Shown here: one piece after another, positions 1 to 7,711 of the stretch
Position numbering within the stretch: the first letter of the stretch is position 1
Layout: each line of letters opens with the position of its first letter
NCBI GenBank assembly: GCA_018398765.1
Contig: JAHBMJ010005913.1
Coordinates: 9,957-22,456, forward strand
Reading direction: 5' to 3'
From: Chromera velia
Lineage: Eukaryota; Sar; Chromeraceae
DNA length: 12,500 nt
The notes under the pieces: model-generated
Databases searched by the model: none
The model's input: only the letters and a program-made list of their open reading frames with translations
Told to the model about the DNA's origin: nothing
Translations under genes and position numbers: made by a program

Positions 1-15
1 GGGGGGGGGGGGGGG
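1..15. repeat. poly-G run at window edge
   Basis: The window opens with 15 consecutive G, followed by a C/G-rich stretch. No function is implied. A homopolymer at the very start of a contig is a common assembly or sequencing artefact, but it could be a real G tract. Confidence 0.9.
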
Positions 16-508
16 AGCCCGATCCCCCGTGGACCCTATTGGGGTGAAGATCCCATGATTTAATTGGGACTCGAAGTGTGTACGCATGCGTATGCTGATA
101 TTTAAATGTATCTAGAAGAAAAACAAGACAGAAAAACAAAAGTCTACAAGCAAACCTGACTCACTGCTCTACTGGCCCTAGATGCCTTCAAAGAGAGCAG
201 GCACTTAGTCTTCTTTCCCTTTTTCCTCCTGGTATATATACGTATCACCGTCTCTTCCCGACTCCCTCCCTGACTAGCCCAGATCCCTCAAGAGAGCCCA
301 CCTCTGGTAGCAAAGGTTAAAAAAGAAACGGGACAGAAAAGAAATAGGCAGTAAAAAGGTGCTGAGACAGCAGCAAGAGAGAAGACAGAGGAATGGTTAG
401 TCGTCTGGAAGGACAGCCTTACACTACCATTAATATAACTTACTGTTTTTCTCTCCAGAGAAAATTTCTCCTTTTCTTTCTTCATTTATTACTGTATGGA
501 CAGAAAGG
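16..508. other. no recognisable gene; possible intronic sequence
   Basis: I see no conserved protein motif in any frame. The stretch has a pyrimidine-rich run ending in CCCTGACTAGCCCAG near 280, which resembles a splice acceptor. A purine-rich stretch from about 310 to 400 follows. Because an amine oxidase C-terminal exon lies downstream on the + strand, this could be intron and exon sequence of the same gene, but no residues identify it. Confidence 0.3.
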
Positions 509-528
509 TCTCTCTCCCTCCACCCCCT

Positions 529-573
<45 letters not shown>

Positions 574-930
574 TTCTTTCTTTACTTTCTCTCTTTGTCT
601 CTTTCTCTCTCTCTCTCTGTCTTTCTCTCTCTCGTTCTCTTTCTCTCTCTTTTTTTCTCTCTCTTTCTCTCTCTTTTTCTCTCTCTCCCTCTCTCTCTCT
701 TTCTCTCTCTCTCTCTTTCTTTCTCTTTTTCTTTCCTTCCTTCTTTCCTTCCTTCCTTCCTTCCTTCTTTATTTTTTTTTTTCTTTCTTTCTTTCTTTTT
801 TTCTTTCTGTCTGTCTTTCTGTCTTTCTGTCTTTCGTTCTTTCTCTAAGACTTTCGATCTTTCTCTTAGTCTTTCTCTTAAAGTTTCTTTCTCTTTTTTT
901 CTCTCTTTCTTTCCTTTTTTCTTTCTCTTG
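509..930. repeat. compound pyrimidine microsatellite (CT/TTTC/TTCC)
   Basis: About 420 bases consist almost entirely of C and T on the + strand. They include (CT)n, (TTTC)n, (TTCC)n near 735-770 and (TTTCTGTC)-like runs near 800-840. Reading it gives only Ser/Leu/Phe on + or Arg/Glu/Lys on -, the expected translation of the repeat and not a protein. It ends about 85 bases before a probable splice acceptor (CGCCAG at 1009-1014), so it probably sits in the intron before the amine oxidase exon. Confidence 0.9.
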
Positions 931-1014
931 TGCACGGTTTCTAGTGAGTCTCGTACCGAAGTGGTTCTTCTTCTATATACTCTTATATATTCTCCCTTTA
1001 ACTCTTATCGCCAG

Positions 1015-1478
1015 TCGTTGACGTCCAAGAAAATGGGCAGCCAGATGGAAATTCACCTGTTGACATGATTGGAGGTGACACTCTAAACGACCAGATAGAG
1101 AACAGTTGGAACGATACCCAGGTCGTTTCTAAGGTAATGGCAGAGCTACGCAGACTGTGATGCGTGGCAGGTCAGAGCAGCATAATTCCCGATCCCACCA
1201 GTTTTAGCGTGACAAGATGGGGCACCGACCCCTTCTCTCACGGTTCCTATTCATACTGGAGAGTGGAGATGGACTTTGAAGACCAACGGGCGTTTGTAAC
1301 CCCCCCAGCAGGAGAGGGACTCTTCTTTGCAGGAGAACACACAATGAACTGATACCCCCAGCCAGTGCACGGAGCTATCATCTTAGGCAGACGGGCTGTC
1401 TGGCGGGCTGTACATAAACTTGCTCATCAAATTTGTAATGAGTCTGACCGAGGCGGACAGACAGCAAGAAATTACTGA
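1015..1478 (+). pseudogene. flavin amine oxidase C-terminal exon, broken by two TGA codons
   Basis: Seen: one reading frame from about 1017 to the TGA at 1476-1478 carries the C-terminal signature of flavin amine oxidases. It reads AELRRL, then PDPTSFSVTRW, WGTDPFSHGSYSY (about 1220-1260), LFFAGEHT (about 1321-1343) and YPQPVHGAIILGRRAV (about 1353-1400). Known: in the LSD1/MAO/polyamine oxidase superfamily the GEHT...HGA block closes the FAD site, and these enzymes oxidise amines or methyl-lysine. Two in-frame TGA codons, at 1158-1160 and 1350-1352, interrupt it, the second between GEHTMN and YPQP. No frameshift is needed. The exon probably starts after the acceptor CGCCAG (ends 1014). The N-terminal FAD-binding half is absent and may lie left of the window. 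The subfamily cannot be decided. It could be a pseudogene or contain sequence errors. Confidence 0.8.
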
Positions 1479-1535
1479 ACATGGTCAAACTGATATCATA
1501 TCATCGTATAAATGAATAGATGTGTCTCTTTGTGA

Positions 1536-1541
1536 AATAAA
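1536..1541 (+). terminator. AATAAA polyadenylation signal candidate
   Basis: AATAAA lies about 58 bases after the last in-frame stop of the amine oxidase fragment, a normal 3'-UTR distance. The surroundings are AT-rich, so chance occurrence is possible. Confidence 0.4.
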
Positions 1542-1759
1542 AGGTGATTGATTGACTATAAAATATTGGTTAAAAACAGTTTATTTAAATTTTTAATGCA
1601 AGTGAATAATTATAAATAATTTGATTGTTAATTCACAATAATTTACCAAACAAATGAAACAATGAAAAAACCATTAATGAACATTTCGAAAAATTTCTTT
1701 CAAACCGCAACTTTTATTTCTGATTTATGTAAAACTTTTATTAGTTTTTCTTTTTCATA
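1542..1759. other. AT-rich intergenic stretch
   Basis: A strongly AT-rich stretch with A and T runs and no reading frame of interest. It is the host flank up to the left target-site duplication of the copia element. Confidence 0.6.
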
Positions 1760-1764
1760 AAATC
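1760..1764. repeat. target-site duplication AAATC (left)
   Basis: AAATC directly precedes the TG that begins the terminal repeat at 1765. The same five bases directly follow the CA at 7706. Copia-type integrases typically make 5-bp duplications, and both copies abut TG/CA ends exactly, so I infer that 1765-7706 inserted as one unit. Five bases can match by chance (about 1 in 1000). Confidence 0.65.
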
Positions 1765-1850
1765 TGTTGGAGATTGCGTCCGGGGTCGATTAACGCCGGC
1801 CTTTCACGGCCGCGGTCCCAGGGACTTCGGCCTGGGCTCAGCGCGCTACA
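1765..1850 (+). repeat. LTR foldback arm, left
   Basis: GC-rich arm of 86 bp, inverted copy of 2023-2108, with 83 of 86 positions identical and no gaps by eye. All three mismatches are CpG in this arm against TpG or CpA in the other (GTCCGG/GTCTGG, GCCGCGG/GCCGTGG, GCGCGC/GCGCAC). As single strand it would form a very stable hairpin with 2023-2108. Confidence 0.9.
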
Positions 1851-1895
1851 AGCTATGCATGCAAATCTGCAACACCACAAACTATGCATACACCG

Positions 1896-2003
1896 TGTAG
1901 GAGAAACTGATCGATCCACATTGACTTATTCAAGGAGAGGCGCATTCACTCATCCTCTCCTCCCCGAACTCTGTACTGACACGTGAATTCCTTATAGATC
2001 AGT
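1896..2003 (+). repeat. terminal core repeat, + orientation copy
   Basis: 108 bp beginning TGTAGGAGAAACTGATC and ending ATAGATCAGT. The other copy is 7599-7706 on the opposite strand, 106 of 108 identical with no gap. The core contains a small hairpin (GGAGAGG / CCTCTCC with a 13-base loop) and its edges carry AAACTGATC / GATCAGTT as inverted repeats. Confidence 0.9.
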
Positions 2004-2022
2004 TTTCATTTTCCCCAAACTC

Positions 2023-2108
2023 TGTAGTGCGCTGAGCCCAGGCCGAAGTCCCTGGGACCACGGCCGTGAAAGGCCGGCGTTAATCGACCCCAGACGCAAT
2101 CTCCAACA
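2023..2108 (-). repeat. LTR foldback arm, right
   Basis: Inverted partner of 1765-1850. It starts at TGTAG next to the short spacer after the core and ends in CTCCAACA. The three CpG sites lost here remain intact in the partner arm. Confidence 0.9.
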
Positions 2109-2109
2109 A

Positions 2110-3978
2110 TCACGCCCTGACTCGAACATTCACAGGAGAGTCACCTCTTTTCTTAGCTTTCGATCGACATGTCTTTGCAAAATCTACCATTCCTCTCTTT
2201 ACATGCCTTTCCTTCTTCGCTTCAATCTGAGGCGCTTGACTCCCTCTCTCCTTTTCCAACTTGTACTTTGCGTGTCTGTCTGCCCGCTGCCGAACAGTAG
2301 AAACCCAAAGCACCCGCGCCTTCAACGCTCTCAGCTCCTGCTGCACATATTTCAACAATCCATCCATCCGAGGCTCTCGCTTCGAATATCCACTCTCCAA
2401 TTGCTCCATGAGAGGAGCGCTGTCTGTATAAATCCCTACCTCCAGCGGCTTTATCCATAATGCCTCTGCAAGACGCTTTCATTGAAAGGATTGTTTCACA
2501 CTATCTACAAGCATACAGAGCTCTGCAGAGGTCGAAGAAATCAGCTTCCTTTTGATTCGTTTGCTCTTCCATGCCACCAGATTCGTTCTTCTCATTTCCT
2601 CAATCTTTTCCTTCTTGTCAACCAAGTAAGCCTCAAAGCCCCCTCTTCCTTCACAATGGGAAAGAGAATACGCAGCATCCATAAACAAAGCAAGCTTCGA
2701 ATTAATCATGCCCTCAAAGTGTAAACTGTCGTTCTTTTCACGAGCTCTAATGAGGGCAAGCAAAGCAGCAACAAGCTTCGAACCAGTCGGGTAGGAACTA
2801 TAACGAGACAACTCACTGAAAACAAAAGCAAGATCGGCAGACGTCCGACACACCCAACCAAGCACACCCATCACTTTCATCATCACTGCAACCAGGTCTT
2901 CTTCTTTCTCTTCTTCCCTCTCTTCATTCAGCATCTCAGGGGAAAGAGACTTGCGAGGCAAATCGTCTGTCTGAACAGGAATGGACTTCAAGTATGCCTC
3001 CTGGCTGATCTCAAACCCGCTTTCATTCTTTCTCACCTCCAAACCCGTGTAGCCTATTTCACCCCCCGCAGAGAGAATTTCTGGCTCATCCATCTTCAAA
3101 CGCTGTCTTAAAGGTTCAAAGTCATGAGCAGGGTTGGCAGAAAAAATGAGTAAATCGTCAACGTGAACAGCCATCACTGCTTTCACCTTCTTCTTTTTAT
3201 CCTTCAACACAAAGATGCTCTCAACGATTTCCTCCCATCCTTCTTCTGCTGCAATCCGTTTGAAATGCTTTCCATACAAACAAGGGGCATCTTTCAATCC
3301 ATACATGGCTCTCTCTAGCTGACCGATAACTCCAGGTGCGAATCCTTCCGGGGAACCCGTCGGGACGTGTCCTGGCAGCTGCACAAACACCTCATCATGA
3401 ACGGATGCAATCAGGAACGCAGTGCGCACATCTGACTTACCGATCGTCTACCCCTGACTGGATGCAAATGTAAAGCAAACCAAAAGAGCCCACCAAGCAG
3501 CTGTCCCACTGTACGTCTCAACGTTTTTTCGGTCATCTTGAAATCCTTTACACACAAGACGGGCTTTTGGCTTTTTCTCTTTCCCTTTTATCTTCCATGT
3601 CAGCACCCATCTGGTTTTCATTGCTCTTCTCTTCTGTGGTATTCTTACTTCGTTTATTTTCAACACTTTATTCTCCTCAAAGCTTTTCAATTCCCCTCGC
3701 ATCGCTTCATCAAAGAGGCCTTTCTCTACCTCCTCTTCCTTTGCATCAATGTGCCCCTTCCTTGGGTTCATATGCTTCATCATCTGGTCAACCACTTTCT
3801 TATCCACCACAAGTCTCTGTGGCGCCTTTCTGAATCCATTTTCTTCTCTCCTCACTTTCTTCCTTTCACCCTCCTTACTATCGTCCTGTGCTCCCTGCAC
3901 CCTCTTCCCTTTCTGTGCTCCCTGCACTTTCTTATCATCCTGTGCTTCCTGCATTCCCTCCGTTTCTCTGCTACCTTA
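2110..3978 (-). pseudogene. copia pol: reverse transcriptase and RNase H
   Basis: Copies the element RNA into DNA and removes the RNA strand inside the particle. Seen in frame: KARLVCKGFQ (about 3550), SDVRTAFL with the first catalytic Asp at 3430-3432, YGLKDAP (about 3285-3305), and the catalytic HVDDLLIF with VDD at 3154-3162. A TSADLAFVFSELSRY block follows, then RNase H signatures LALFMDAAYS, VAWKSKRIKRKLISSTSAE, GIYTDSAPL and VSTVRQRADRHAKYK. Three in-frame stops break it: TAA 3976-3978, TAG 3448-3450 (just before TIGKSDVRTAFL) and TGA 2479-2481 (inside RNase H, between VKQSFQ and KRLAEALW). The family motifs are otherwise complete and in one frame across all three. The final stop is TGA 2110-2112, directly beside the LTR. 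Confidence 0.9.
3886..3966 (-). repeat. 27-bp minisatellite, three units, in the integrase-RT linker
   Basis: Three 27-bp units start at 3886, 3913 and 3940 (each beginning CTGTGCT on +). They encode nine-residue repeats of the type VQGAQKGKR / VQGAQDDSK in the pol linker between integrase and RT. The length is a multiple of three, so copy changes do not shift the frame. The linker is hydrophilic and probably disordered. Confidence 0.8.
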
Positions 3979-5737
3979 TTGCTCTCCTTCACGTGTAAGA
4001 AAGCTAGCAAAGGCTGCGGCCCCCCCAGACTCCCCAAGCAAGTTGAGGCCAAACAACGAATCGTCATCTGAAATGTCTGGCAGGACGACTTCTCCTTCTC
4101 CCTCTTTCTCTGCTGGCTGCGCTGCCTGAACAGGTTCACGACCCTGCCCTGACTGCTTTTCCTTTTCCTCTCCACCCCCCACCCCCTGCTGCTGACTTCG
4201 CAACTCCAGGTGGCCTGCCTGAAGTTGAGAGCCTGCTGTAAATGGAGGAGGGAAAAGGACAGGTGTAGAAACAGAAGACACAGACTCTTCCACAACACGA
4301 TCCAGCTGCCTGACGGCCGCTGACGGAACAGAGTCGGGAAAGATTGCCTGCGACTTGGAGGAGGAGACAACAGCTTCAAGGTCCGCACCCCCTGCAGCAT
4401 GAACATCGACTTCTCTGTCTTCATCGACATCGAAATCGGAAAAACGATCAACATCGTCAGCAGGTGCAGCTGCTGACTTAGACACTCCATTCAAAAAGTC
4501 AGAAGACACATTCAAACCATACCATTCAATCAAAGACACAGCACTCGGATGCACATGCAAAGGTCTCCATCCTTTCCCACTGTCTGTCTTTACAAGAACA
4601 TACACGACAGAGTCGCTTTCGACTCCAGCAAAGAACCCTTCCTTTCCCCTGACAGGCACAGTAGAAGAGGGAATCGGACGAGGGTCAGTCACAAGAACAC
4701 GATCACCGATAGAGATGGGGGAAATGGGACGAGCAGCCTCAACATCAAACACAGACGCATTGGGTGACTTACCCGTCGCAGACGAAACACATTCATTCAA
4801 AGAATCAATCACACCACTCAACAACCACTTCGCACAATATTTTGACAAATTCAAATCCGCAAGCAACTTCCAGAGCAATCTTTTTACTGCACGATTCATT
4901 TTCTCTACTTGCGTTTGAGACTGGGGAGTGTAGATGCTTCCTTTCTTATGAAAGATGGACTCCTGATCATACACATGCTCGTACTGTCCCTTCTTTTCAC
5001 CCACAAATTCTCTTCCATTGTCAGTGCAAACCGTTGCAGGCTTTCCTTTGACTTTCAGCTTCTCACCCAGTCTCTCCCATCTTCTTACCCATGCAGTCAG
5101 ATGTCTTACTGCCTTCCCTTTCGAAGGCAGAACCATACCAGAAACAAAACGAGTTGCAGCATCGACAATCAAAGACACAGGGGTACCACCAGGTAAAAAC
5201 ATGACATCCTGATAAATGACTTCATTGAATTCCTTTGCTTGCACGCCTTCCTGGCTCTTCTGAGGAATACGATGCATCACAGCATTTACACTGTCTGCAC
5301 ACATGCCTCACTTAATCACACGCCTCTCTGCTCACATGCGACATAATGCCTTTCTCTTTCATTGTTTCATATAGTCGCACACCAGTCGCATGCCCAAATC
5401 TCTTATGCCACATCAAAACCTCCCTCGCACTCATCTGACCTTCAGAAGGGAAGCTCACCCTCCGCGATCGACGCGCACCTAACCGAATTGGCGGTCGCTC
5501 CTGCGGGGCCCCCTTCTGACCTCCGTGCTGCAAAAACGCCCACTCACGTGCAAGAGGTCTATCCTTTCTATTTACGTTCAAACACACACGAAGGGGGCCA
5601 TGCTTCACTGCCGGACTCTTTGACTGCACCCTCCTATGTACACTCAAAACCAGAACGCCTTCCTCCTCTTTCACACGCGCACGAAAACTACCACCCCCTT
5701 TTTCAGGAAGCTCCACCCAGAATGGCTTACGCACTTT
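3979..5737 (-). pseudogene. copia pol: integrase (zinc finger, catalytic core, C-terminal region) and linker
   Basis: Inserts element DNA into the host genome. The N-terminal HHCC zinc site has H-x4-H in WHKRFGH (codons 5405-5407 and 5390-5392) and C-x2-C in VCRQC (5297-5299 and 5288-5290). A TAA stop at 5312-5314 lies inside it. Immediately after the last Cys the frame changes (near 5285) and the catalytic core continues in the neighbouring frame: YQDVM (Asp 5206-5208), CTDNGREF (Asp 5020-5022) and TQVEKMNR (Glu 4903-4905). The second-Asp-to-Glu gap is 38 residues instead of the usual 35. A GDRVLV...GFFAGVESDSVVY region follows, like the C-terminal part of copia integrases. After that comes an acidic, Ser- and Gln-rich linker to RT. 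TAG 5738-5740 separates it from the protease. Confidence 0.88.
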
Positions 5738-6172
5738 CTATAAGCGGAGACCATGCACACTCACAAAAGAGACTGGCACAGACCGAGAAAAAGCTCCATC
5801 CAAACGTGCCGTCCTCCTACGTCCATCCACACACTCGACTCCAGGGAGATCCACAGTCACGTCGCTCTCTGCTCTTGCGACGTCTCCTTCAACCCCCACA
5901 AACTCACTGTTTGTCTCCCTCACTTCAACCACACAGGACTCGACGTCTCTGCCAAAGAAATGCCAGCTGCATCCAGAATCAACCACCGGCTTCTTCACCA
6001 TCCATTTCATTCCACCTCCTCTCGCTCCACCTGCACGCCCCATAGCGTGTGGTCACAGTTTTGTCACATCCTGCCCGGGACGGCTCTCCCCCTCTTCTTC
6101 AGCAAGCAACGCAAAGCGATTGGAAACCCACACGCCGGGGAAATGCGCTGCACTCTGCACCCCCGAGTGTGG
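5738..6172 (-). pseudogene. copia pol: aspartic protease region
   Basis: Retroviral-type protease that cleaves the polyprotein. The catalytic DSG lies at 5972-5980 within VVDSGCSWHFF, matching the copia pattern in which DSG is followed by small and aromatic or His residues. Upstream in the same frame is NRFALLAEEEG, typical of the gag-protease junction. An in-frame TGA at 6053-6055 separates that stretch from the protease, and a TAG at 5738-5740 ends the block after HGLRL. The frame is the same as gag, so no programmed shift is needed. Confidence 0.8.
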
Positions 6173-7561
6173 TCATCTCCCTCCCTGTCCCCCAGAGGAG
6201 GACGAGGAAGACTGCTGCTGCTGGCTTCTGTTGGGACCTTGGCTGGGGGGAGGGGGAACCCAAGGGCGAGGCTCGATTCTGGGCTGCCCCGCACGCTTGC
6301 GCGCACAGTTCTTCTCGAAGTGGCTCGTATCTTGGCACCACCAGCACCTCTTCGGTCCCCACGGCTGCTGCTACTGTTTAGGGGGAGACTGCTGGGAGGA
6401 GCGCTGACCGTTCTGTCTGTTCCCCTGATTTCTGAATCCACCAGATCCCCGACCCCGTCTCTGCTGGCCTCTGAAGGCTCTCTCTCTGTCCCCACTCTGT
6501 CTCTGTCTTGCCTTGATCTCTGCATCTCGATCAAAGGACGTAAATCATTCGAGCTCCTTCTTCAGAGTGGCATAGTCAATCTGTCTGAGATCCAGCTGCC
6601 CCCTCAATCCAGGAAGTTTCGATCTGAGGGAGTTGATGAGCTTCATACGCTGGTCGTCCGTGAGGGCATTGATGATCATGATGACCTTGGCGGGATCTGC
6701 GATCTCCCACTCTGCATCGTCAGAATCAAGGAGGAGATCCTCGAGTCTCTGGTCGATTTTCGTGAACGACAGCACCACACCGCTTGGGATGACGACACGA
6801 CCGTTCCAATCACGGTGGTCGAGGAGCCATGGGAAGACCTGCACACGCTCCTGGATAGCTAGCTGCATCGCCAGCAGGGTCGAGGAATACTCCTGCTTCA
6901 TCTTCTCTACAATATCTTCAAGGTTCACCCGCTTCCATCTCCATCTCCTCACATCTCTCCTGAAGGCCCGAGCATCACTTCCTGCCTTGTTCAGTGCGAC
7001 GATGATGTTGGATCTCCACTCCTCTGTCGACTGGAAGTGCTTCCTCTGTAGGTGCACATTGGAGAACTCTCCCCACTGCGACGCAAAGTTGACAATCTCC
7101 TTCTTTCCAGCGAATTTCGGGCAGGCGGTCAGGTCCACTTTCTTCGACTGCTTCGACTTCTTCCTGCGAGCGGAACCCACTCTCTGATCTGCAGAGTGGC
7201 GGGAAGACGCATCGGAAGATCCACTCATATCAGACGAGTTAGAGTGGGAGGGAGACGGGTCCTTGTCCGAGAAGAAAGCCACGGCGTCGAAGGGCTTTCG
7301 GACTTTCTAAGCCTGAACGGCTCCAGGCGCAAACAGAGAAACAGGAGAAATTCTTTCTTTCTTCTCTGCCACTGCGGCACTGGTTCGACTGGATGGAATC
7401 CATCTGTCTAACGAGTCTTCTACTCTCTCCTCCCGCTGGCCTGGAGGCACAGCATCTCTTCGATCGAACTCTGCACTAAGTTTGGATATTTCAGCGCTGA
7501 TCGGTTCAAGGGCATCATTGAGTAAGCCCCTGAAAAAGCTTTTCATGTCTTCAAAGTTCAT
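6173..7561 (-). pseudogene. copia gag with CCHC zinc knuckle
   Basis: Structural capsid/nucleocapsid protein that packages element RNA. The ATG at 7559-7561 is the first in frame with all downstream domains and lies 38 bases after the terminal core. Seen: an N-terminal helical, acidic region, then a Ser-rich basic stretch (RRKKSKQSKK) and a gag-like body (CPKFAGKKEIVNFASQW ... LPGLRGQLDLRQIDYATLKK). An RGG/QN-rich segment follows. The knuckle CWWCQDTSHFEKNC fits C-x2-C-x4-H-x4-C exactly (6305-6346). Stops: TAG 7307-7309, TGA 6545-6547, TAG 6371-6373 (five codons before RCWWC region begins) and TGA 6173-6175. All domains stay in one frame, so decay here is by nonsense, not indels. Confidence 0.85.
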
Positions 7562-7598
7562 CTTGACAACAAAGTGGCAACAAATCAGAGACTGACAC

Positions 7599-7706
7599 AC
7601 TGATCTATAAGGAATTCACGTGTCAGTACAGAGTTCGGGGAGGAGAGGATAAGCGAATGCGCCTCTCCTTGAATAAGTCAATGTGGATCGATCAGTTTCT
7701 CCTACA
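7599..7706 (-). repeat. terminal core repeat at the gene-5' end (short 5' LTR remnant)
   Basis: 108 bp which on the minus strand begins TGTAGGAG directly after the AAATC duplication and runs into the gag leader. It matches 1896-2003 at 106 of 108 positions but in the opposite orientation within the element, and it lacks the 86-bp arms. A normal LTR element would have a direct, full-length copy here. The two differences are CpG against CpA and C against T. Confidence 0.85.
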
Positions 7707-7711
7707 AAATC
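7707..7711. repeat. target-site duplication AAATC (right)
   Basis: Directly follows CTCCTACA at 7706 and equals 1760-1764. It defines the right end of the copia insertion. Confidence 0.65.

Larger units (their letters stand above)
1765..2108 (-). repeat. 3' LTR of the copia element, 344 bp, with foldback arms
   Basis: Begins TGTTGGAG and ends CTCCAACA, matching the TGTTGG...CCAACA termini common in copia LTRs. It abuts AAATC on one side and, one base away, the pol stop codon on the other. Its outer 86 bases at each end are inverted copies of each other, so the LTR reads nearly the same at both ends on both strands. Between the arms lies a 108-bp core (1896-2003) that recurs at the other end of the element. 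Two short internal duplications are also visible. I call it an LTR by position and termini, but a nested foldback element of the same size is an alternative. Confidence 0.65.
1765..7706 (-). mobile_element. Ty1/copia LTR retrotransposon, decayed, with discordant terminal repeats
   Basis: Read on the minus strand the order is gag, zinc knuckle, protease, integrase, reverse transcriptase, RNase H. Integrase before RT is the copia order. The start codon of gag is at 7559-7561, and the final stop of pol at 2110-2112 nearly abuts the terminal repeat. The whole has TG...CA ends and a 5-bp AAATC duplication. One polyprotein frame serves the element, as is usual for copia. It is interrupted by stops at 7307, 6545, 6371, 6173, 6053, 5738, 5312, 3976, 3448 and 2479 (lower coordinate of each codon) and by one frameshift near 5285. 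The element cannot be autonomous. I see no standard tRNA-Met primer site (TGGTATCAGAGC) after the gene-5' end, and only a weak purine tract before the 3' repeat. The two ends are not ordinary direct LTRs; see the repeat entries. Confidence 0.9.

Noticed and set aside
393-1068. Long Ser/Leu/Phe-rich (+) and Arg/Glu/Lys-rich (-) reading frames
   Set aside because: They are translations of the CT microsatellite, with no codon or residue pattern beyond the repeat.
1158-2481. Reassignment of TGA as a sense codon
   Set aside because: TGA interrupts conserved frames three times in this stretch, but TAG and TAA interrupt other frames in the same way, so ordinary nonsense mutation explains it better.
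3538-4129. Plus-strand Leu/Ser/Cys-rich frames opposite pol
   Set aside because: They are antisense shadows of the copia linker and RT, which have clear motifs on the minus strand.
1896-7706. A DNA transposon defined by the 108-bp inverted cores as terminal inverted repeats
   Set aside because: The left flank (CACCG) and right flank (AAATC) do not match, while the 5-bp duplication fits 1765-7706, and the contents are copia.
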